The notes beneath the pieces were generated by a model, which was not told the origin of the DNA, searched no databases, and was given only the letters and a program-made list of their open reading frames with translations. Shown here in pieces: positions 7,124 to 10,263 of a stretch of DNA of 10,263 nt. Each line of letters starts with the position of its first letter. The stretch's first letter is position 1. Source of the DNA: DATFLS01 sp964413425 (GTDB taxonomy: Bacteria; Fidelibacterota; JAANXI01); the NCBI GenBank assembly GCA_964413425.1, contig CAYPST010000133.1, forward strand, positions 1 through 10,263, given 5' to 3'. Position numbers and translations under genes: made by a program.

Positions 7124-7165
7124 TTGTCGATTGAGCGATTTATGGAAATAAATCGCTCAATTTGG
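7115..7165. repeat. 51-bp hairpin element, copy 2 (loop TGGAAA)
   Basis: A perfect stem of ATTGAGCGATTTA (7130-7142) pairs with TAAATCGCTCAAT (7149-7161). T7143 and A7148 extend it to 14 bp around a GGAA loop. The left flank ACATTTTCTTTGTCG and right flank TTGG also match the copy at 23-73. The element starts 37 bp downstream of the oxidoreductase stop. On the transcribed strand no T-run follows the stem, so it is a poor intrinsic terminator. Confidence 0.9.
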
Positions 7166-7202
7166 GTTATTTATAATTCTCTTGCTTCCGGCGCTGTCAA
7201 AT

Positions 7203-8501
7203 TTATTCTGAATACTTTTTATATTCCGACAATTCTTTAAACCGGATCTGCGGAGTGTCACCGTATTCGATCAATACATCCCTCCCATCGTGCAGAATAG
7301 AGATACGCCCCGCTTCGATGAGCAGTTCGTTGAATGCACTGTTGGCAGGAGTTGCGACAATCCCTTCCTCATCGATGGTTCGAATCATTTCCCGGCGTTT
7401 CTCCAGCGCCGCAGAATCATCGGAATCCCTGGCATGGTCTTCCACTCTGTCGATGGCAGCCAAAATTCCCTCTATGCTTCGATATCCGTATCCGACCGGT
7501 GTGAGCCCTTCGCCTCCGCGGTCAATTAATTTGAAGTAATCGGGACTGGGTTCATTATAGTAGGAGTCACCGGGATGATCTCCTTTGCGGATATACGAAT
7601 GCTTCACACCACGATATTGATCGTCATGGAAGATGATTCCGCCTTCGGTTTCTCCCTGAGTGAACATCCAGAGTCCCTGGGAATTCCCGCCGGCTCCCGC
7701 GTTCGGATATCCCATGCCATTCAGCAGGGTCAGGATTGCCTTGTTTTCCCAGACCACCCGGCCGTCAGTCCAGAGAAATCCCTTGTTGCCGTTCGGATAT
7801 TCTTCCACAATCCCCTTCACGGAGACCTCCGTGGGAAGCAAGCCGGTGATCATGTGGACCTGATCGATATAATGGCATCCGATATAGGTGAACATATCCG
7901 AATTTTCAGTGGTACACCAATTCTGAAAATTCGAATCGCGGTAGTACCAGGGCTCTATCAGCGTGGCCATTCCCAGACGGAATTCCCCGAAATCACCCTT
8001 GCGATACTTTGCCCGGGCCATTCCCACCCGATCGTCGAATCGTTTGTGGTATTCAATTCCCACGAACAGGCCTTTCTCATACGCCAGGTCCGCAATATCT
8101 TCCGCATGCTTATGTTTGAGCGCCAGTGGTTTCACGCATAAGACGTGCTGGTCACCTTTCAGTGCATCCATGACCCCCTGGTAATGCAATTGATCCGGCA
8201 AGGCAATAATCACAATATTCCGGGGATCCATGTCCGCAATCACTTCCTTGTACAGATCCGGGAATGTACTCTCAGGTGATTCCGAAAGGTCCGGATAAGG
8301 AGTAAACGTCTGACCCGGAAAGGCTTCCTGCAGTTCGGTATTGTTTGCTAACTGCCGCAAAGGTGGGCTGTTTAAAGCACAAATCGAAATATTCTCCACA
8401 TGTCCTGCCCTCTGTGAATGATAAATGGAGGGCAAAATCTGGTCTTCGGTAATCATGCCGCCACCAACAATAGTTACATCATACGTCCCGGTAATTCCCA
8501 T
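7203..8501 (-). CDS. Gfo/Idh/MocA-family NAD(P)-dependent oxidoreductase
   Basis: This 432-residue protein belongs to the glucose-fructose oxidoreductase/inositol dehydrogenase family, cytoplasmic enzymes that oxidise or reduce sugars, cyclitols and sugar acids. The N-terminal Rossmann strand reads YDVTIVGGGMITEDQILP (about 7-24), with the glycine-rich dinucleotide turn. IVIIALPDQLHYQGVMDAL (about 96-114) matches the family segment before the cofactor-proximal motif. That motif, usually Glu-Lys-Pro, is CVKPLAL here, so the lysine (124) and proline are kept and the glutamate is replaced by valine. GCHYIDQVHMITG (208-220) supplies the His and Asp expected at the active site. The C-terminal half fits the usual substrate-binding alpha/beta domain. 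The substrate cannot be read from sequence. The neighbouring deacetylase-like enzyme and sugar kinase suggest a sugar or amino-sugar derivative. The next gene starts 273 bp downstream across a structured gap. Confidence 0.88.
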   Translation of the reverse strand: MGITGTYDVTIVGGGMITEDQILPSIYHSQRAGHVENISICALNSPPLRQLANNTELQEAFPGQTFTPYPDLSESPESTFPDLYKEVIADMDPRNIVIIALPDQLHYQGVMDALKGDQHVLCVKPLALKHKHAEDIADLAYEKGLFVGIEYHKRFDDRVGMARAKYRKGDFGEFRLGMATLIEPWYYRDSNFQNWCTTENSDMFTYIGCHYIDQVHMITGLLPTEVSVKGIVEEYPNGNKGFLWTDGRVVWENKAILTLLNGMGYPNAGAGGNSQGLWMFTQGETEGGIIFHDDQYRGVKHSYIRKGDHPGDSYYNEPSPDYFKLIDRGGEGLTPVGYGYRSIEGILAAIDRVEDHARDSDDSAALEKRREMIRTIDEEGIVATPANSAFNELLIEAGRISILHDGRDVLIEYGDTPQIRFKELSEYKKYSE

Positions 8502-8508
8502 ACGAATT

Positions 8509-8514
8509 CTCCCC
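8509..8514 (-). promoter_or_regulatory. Ribosome binding site that fixes the oxidoreductase start
   Basis: On the minus strand GGGGAG lies 7 nt before the ATG at 8501, within AAGGGGAGAATTCGT. It selects that ATG over the more upstream in-frame ATG at 8540, whose extra 13 residues (MHLSVEMNKGRIR) would precede the Rossmann strand and are partly encoded by the binding site itself. Confidence 0.75.
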
Positions 8515-8680
8515 TTGTTCATTTCTACTGACAGATGCAAAAGTTAAACAATTTCAACAATAGTTCAATGCATACAACCCTGTATCGAACAAAACTTTCC
8601 GGAATCAGTCCTGAATCTTCCACATCCCCATCTCTATTCGTGATAATTCGTGGTTCATTCGGGGGAGAATGGAAGGGCTT

Positions 8681-8728
8681 TTGAATTCTTGAGTCCTTGA
8701 ACTCTTGAATTCTTGAGTTCTTGCGTTC
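8681..8728. repeat. Tandem array of six 8-bp units, consensus TTGARTTC
   Basis: Six consecutive octamers read TTGAATTC, TTGAGTCC, TTGAACTC, TTGAATTC, TTGAGTTC and TTGCGTTC, followed by a partial TTGTG. The phase is exact, with no insertions, and differences are single-base substitutions. The unit contains the palindrome GAATTC. The same octamer plus TTG reappears at 8968-8978 inside the next repeat block. Confidence 0.9.
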
Positions 8729-8740
8729 TTGTGAATCCAG

Positions 8741-8780
8741 TTACACAAGGTTTCACAAAGGACGCACAACGTTCCACAAT
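8741..8780. repeat. Four degenerate units of about 10 bp sharing CACAA
   Basis: CACAA occurs at 8744, 8754, 8765 and 8775, that is at steps of 10, 11 and 10 bp. The units are TTACACAAGG, TTTCACAAAG, GACGCACAAC and GTTCCACAAT. The spacing matches one turn of B-DNA, but this may be coincidence in a degenerate tandem repeat. It begins 12 bp after the octamer array and has an unrelated unit. Confidence 0.75.
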
Positions 8781-8922
8781 GGAGAAGTATGAAGTGCTGG
8801 CAAGTGCTCACAAGAAACAACCGTCAGATACTCGGAGCTGGTGAGTTACTTCGTCGCACCCCTGGGGGATTTCTTTCGCCCCAAAATTCTCCCCCATATT
8901 TCCGGGGCCGGGAGGTGTGGAT

Positions 8923-8978
8923 TTTGAATACTGGAGTTTTGAGTATTGGGTATTGGAGTTTTGATTCTTGAATTCTTG
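8923..8978. repeat. Degenerate direct repeat (TTTTGARTAYTGGRG) joined to the octamer motif
   Basis: TTTTGAATACTGGAG (8923-8937) is followed directly by TTTTGAGTATTGGG (8938-8951), then TATTGGAG and TTTTGATTC, and the block ends with TTGAATTCTTG. It therefore shares its last unit with the 8-bp array about 240 bp away. It ends 17 bp short of the kinase stop codon, on the 3' side of that gene. Confidence 0.75.
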
Positions 8979-8994
8979 CCATTTATGGGAACAT

Positions 8995-10080
8995 TCAGCG
9001 TTTAATTCTGGCGGACCCACCTTCCATAGTGTGTTTCACTTCTTCCAGGGTGATCATGCTGGTATCGCCGCGGGTGGATTGCAGCAGGGCACCATGGGCC
9101 GCACCGAAATTCACAATGTCCTGCGGCTCCATACCCTGAAGAAATCCGTAAATCATTCCGCTGCAGAATCCATCTCCACCACCGACCCGATCCTCGATTT
9201 CCAGATTCTCATACCTGACAGACTCGTAGAACTCGTCTTCGTAATAAAACATGGCAGACCAATTGTTCCGCAACCCACTGATCACTTCCCGGAGTGTGGT
9301 GCCTGCCAATTCCACATTCGGATAGGTTTCCACCACCTCGTTCACCATCTGTTTGTAATTCTCCACCTGCAGTTCTTTATAGCTCTCATCAGTTCCGGTG
9401 ATTTCGAAACCAAGTACCTTTTCGAAATCCTCTTCGTTTCCGATGAGGACATCGATGTACCGGACCAGTGGTCTGGTGGTTTTAATCGCCTGTTCACTGG
9501 ACCACAGTTTACTTCGGAAGTTCAAATCATAACTGACCACGGTGCCTGCCCCGTGTGCTGCTATCATCGCTTCTTTTGCGACCTCAGAACACCCTTCGCT
9601 CAGTGCAGTGAAAATGCCGCCCAGATGAAACCACCGAACCCCGCGCTCATTGAAAATTCGTTCCCAGTCGATCTGTCCGGGCTCCATGTGCGAGGTTGCC
9701 GAGTGCCCGCGATCATACATGGTCACACTGGAGCGAACGCCAATCCCCACCTCGGTAAAATTCAGGCCGATCCGGTCAGCACGTCCCGACCCGTCGTACG
9801 GAACCCAGATGACCTCGCTTAAATCCATGCCGCTGGCCCGGGCATGATTCCGGATGAAGTGTCCCAGCGGATTATCGACCAGACGCCCTATCCACCCGGT
9901 ACGCAAACCATACCGGGAAAGAGCATACGCCACATTATACTCTCCGCCACCGGCATATGCCTCGAAGTGCGGAGTCAGCTCTATCCGCTGATGCCCGGGA
10001 GGACTCAGCCTGATCATACATTCTCCCAGAGAGAGTAAATCGAATTCACACTCGGCAGGTGATTTGATGTCGAGAGCCAT
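8995..10080 (-). CDS. kdgK: PfkB-family sugar kinase, probably 2-keto-3-deoxygluconate kinase
   Basis: This 361-residue protein has the ribokinase/PfkB fold. KDG kinases phosphorylate 2-keto-3-deoxygluconate with ATP in the cytoplasm, giving the 6-phosphate that KDPG aldolase splits to pyruvate and glyceraldehyde 3-phosphate. Visible marks are an N-terminal SLGECMIRLSPPG strand, a Gly-rich AGGGEYNVAYALSRYG segment (about 43-58) for sugar binding, DLNFRSKLW (185-193), and the C-terminal anion-hole signature DRVGGGDGF (about 297-305), with Asp303 as the expected catalytic base. The Gly-Gly-Gly-Asp form replaces the commoner Gly-Ala-Gly-Asp and is, from family knowledge, usual in KDG-kinase-like members. 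Two consecutive purine-rich stretches (AAGGAG then AGGAGA) precede the ATG, which supports this start. The closing TGA is followed by a long repeat-filled gap, so the next gene is probably transcribed separately. PfkB specificity is hard to read from sequence; another sugar or sugar-acid kinase remains possible. Confidence 0.8.
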   Translation of the reverse strand: MALDIKSPAECEFDLLSLGECMIRLSPPGHQRIELTPHFEAYAGGGEYNVAYALSRYGLRTGWIGRLVDNPLGHFIRNHARASGMDLSEVIWVPYDGSGRADRIGLNFTEVGIGVRSSVTMYDRGHSATSHMEPGQIDWERIFNERGVRWFHLGGIFTALSEGCSEVAKEAMIAAHGAGTVVSYDLNFRSKLWSSEQAIKTTRPLVRYIDVLIGNEEDFEKVLGFEITGTDESYKELQVENYKQMVNEVVETYPNVELAGTTLREVISGLRNNWSAMFYYEDEFYESVRYENLEIEDRVGGGDGFCSGMIYGFLQGMEPQDIVNFGAAHGALLQSTRGDTSMITLEEVKHTMEGGSARIKR

Positions 10081-10174
10081 TCTCCTCTCCTTCCGTTATG
10101 TCTTTCTTTACATGCTCGACAATTGCTTCAAGTTACTCCGTTCTGATCACACCAACTCTGGCCGGGTTATCGGT

Positions 10175-10263
10175 TCAATTCCCGAAATTCTCTGACAGCT
10201 GCAGTCCTTCCAGCAGATTCCGGATGGCGGTTGTATGAGTATATTCATGAGCCATTTTGCTGC
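10175..10263 (-). CDS. 3' end of an unidentified protein (partial, runs off the window edge)
   Basis: A reading frame enters from the right edge and ends at a TGA at 10175-10177. It gives 28 residues, beginning SKMAHEYTHTTAIRNLLEGL and ending QLSENFGN. The mix of residues looks like an ordinary amphipathic C-terminal helix. One alternative frame is also open across this stretch, but it is rich in Trp and Cys and less protein-like. The stop lies 94 bp before the kinase start in the same orientation, so the two could be co-transcribed. The fragment is too short to assign a family. Confidence 0.45.
   Translation of the reverse strand, partial: SKMAHEYTHTTAIRNLLEGLQLSENFGN

Larger units (their letters stand above)
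8502..8994. other. 493-bp intergenic mosaic of short-period repeats
   Basis: This gap separates the kinase stop from the oxidoreductase start and has no convincing gene. It contains ATTCGTG twice with a 10-bp step (8636-8642 and 8646-8652), an 8-bp tandem array (8681-8728), a CACAA series of about 10 bp period (8741-8780), a GC-rich stretch with runs of C and G (about 8855-8915), and a TTTTGARTA/TATTGG repeat (8923-8978). Short frames here encode the repeats themselves, for example a duplicated RTQEFKS in the minus frame at 8605-8820, and look spurious. Some of the gap must hold the leader, and perhaps the promoter, of the oxidoreductase gene, but I could not identify clear promoter boxes. 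Confidence 0.8.

Noticed and set aside
7130..7161. 51-bp hairpin as an intrinsic terminator of the oxidoreductase gene
   Set aside because: On the transcribed strand the stem is followed by CGACAAAGAAAATG rather than a T-run.
8519..8560. Bacteroidota-type promoter (TTG ... TAACTTTTG) before the oxidoreductase
   Set aside because: The match is approximate and shifted by a base, and the taxon is not established.
8681..8780. CRISPR array
   Set aside because: Units are only 8-11 bp and contiguous, without spacers, and no cas gene is present.
8605..8820. Minus-strand 71-codon frame with duplicated RTQEFKS
   Set aside because: Its sequence is the translation of the 8-bp tandem array and it has no family features; it lies wholly in the repeat gap.
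8808..9020. Minus-strand 70-codon frame overlapping the kinase end
   Set aside because: It runs through the repeats and overlaps the kinase 3' end in another frame; no recognisable domain.
8968..9822. Plus-strand 284-codon frame
   Set aside because: It is antisense to the sugar kinase; rich in His, Phe and Pro as expected of a mirror frame, and has no start signal of note.

Overview
The window holds six complete genes and one edge fragment, all on the minus strand, so transcription runs from high to low coordinates. The products are typical of bacterial carbohydrate catabolism. No rRNA, tRNA, mobile-element protein, CRISPR array or phage gene was seen. The taxon cannot be fixed. Roughly balanced base composition, Shine-Dalgarno sites before most genes, a secreted two-domain acetyl-xylan-esterase-like protein and repeat-filled intergenic DNA suit a free-living environmental heterotroph, perhaps in the Bacteroidota, Calditrichota or Marinimicrobia sphere, but that is a weak inference.

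Layout in transcription order: the 3' end of an unidentified gene (10175-10263); a PfkB-family sugar kinase resembling 2-keto-3-deoxygluconate kinase (8995-10080); a 493-bp gap of several short-period repeats (8502-8994); a Gfo/Idh/MocA-type NAD(P)-dependent oxidoreductase (7203-8501); a 273-bp gap rich in inverted repeats (6930-7202); a class III PLP aminotransferase (5565-6929); a 192-bp gap with a terminator-like hairpin (5373-5564); then a tight trio of sodium:solute symporter (3663-5372), N-acetylglucosamine-6-phosphate deacetylase-like amidohydrolase (2420-3607) and exported esterase (262-2397); and finally 261 bp of palindrome-rich noncoding DNA.

Inferred function: the esterase would remove ester groups from a polysaccharide outside the cytoplasm, the symporter would import a released sugar or sugar derivative, and the NagA-like enzyme would remove an N-acetyl group. 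The oxidoreductase, aminotransferase and kinase could then carry the product toward a 2-keto-3-deoxy sugar acid and its phosphate. No NagB, NagK or aldolase lies in the window, so the combination of a NagA-like deacetylase with a KDG-type kinase is the most suggestive metabolic hint, not proof of a pathway.

The clearest unexplained signal is noncoding. A 51-bp hairpin element occurs twice, 7.1 kb apart, with identical flanks and stems but a loop that appears flipped (TTTCCG versus TGGAAA). One copy sits beside further nested inverted repeats at 6976-7123. A perfectly phased 8-bp tandem array (8681-8728) and a separate array of about 10 bp period (8741-8780) lie in the gap between the kinase and the oxidoreductase.
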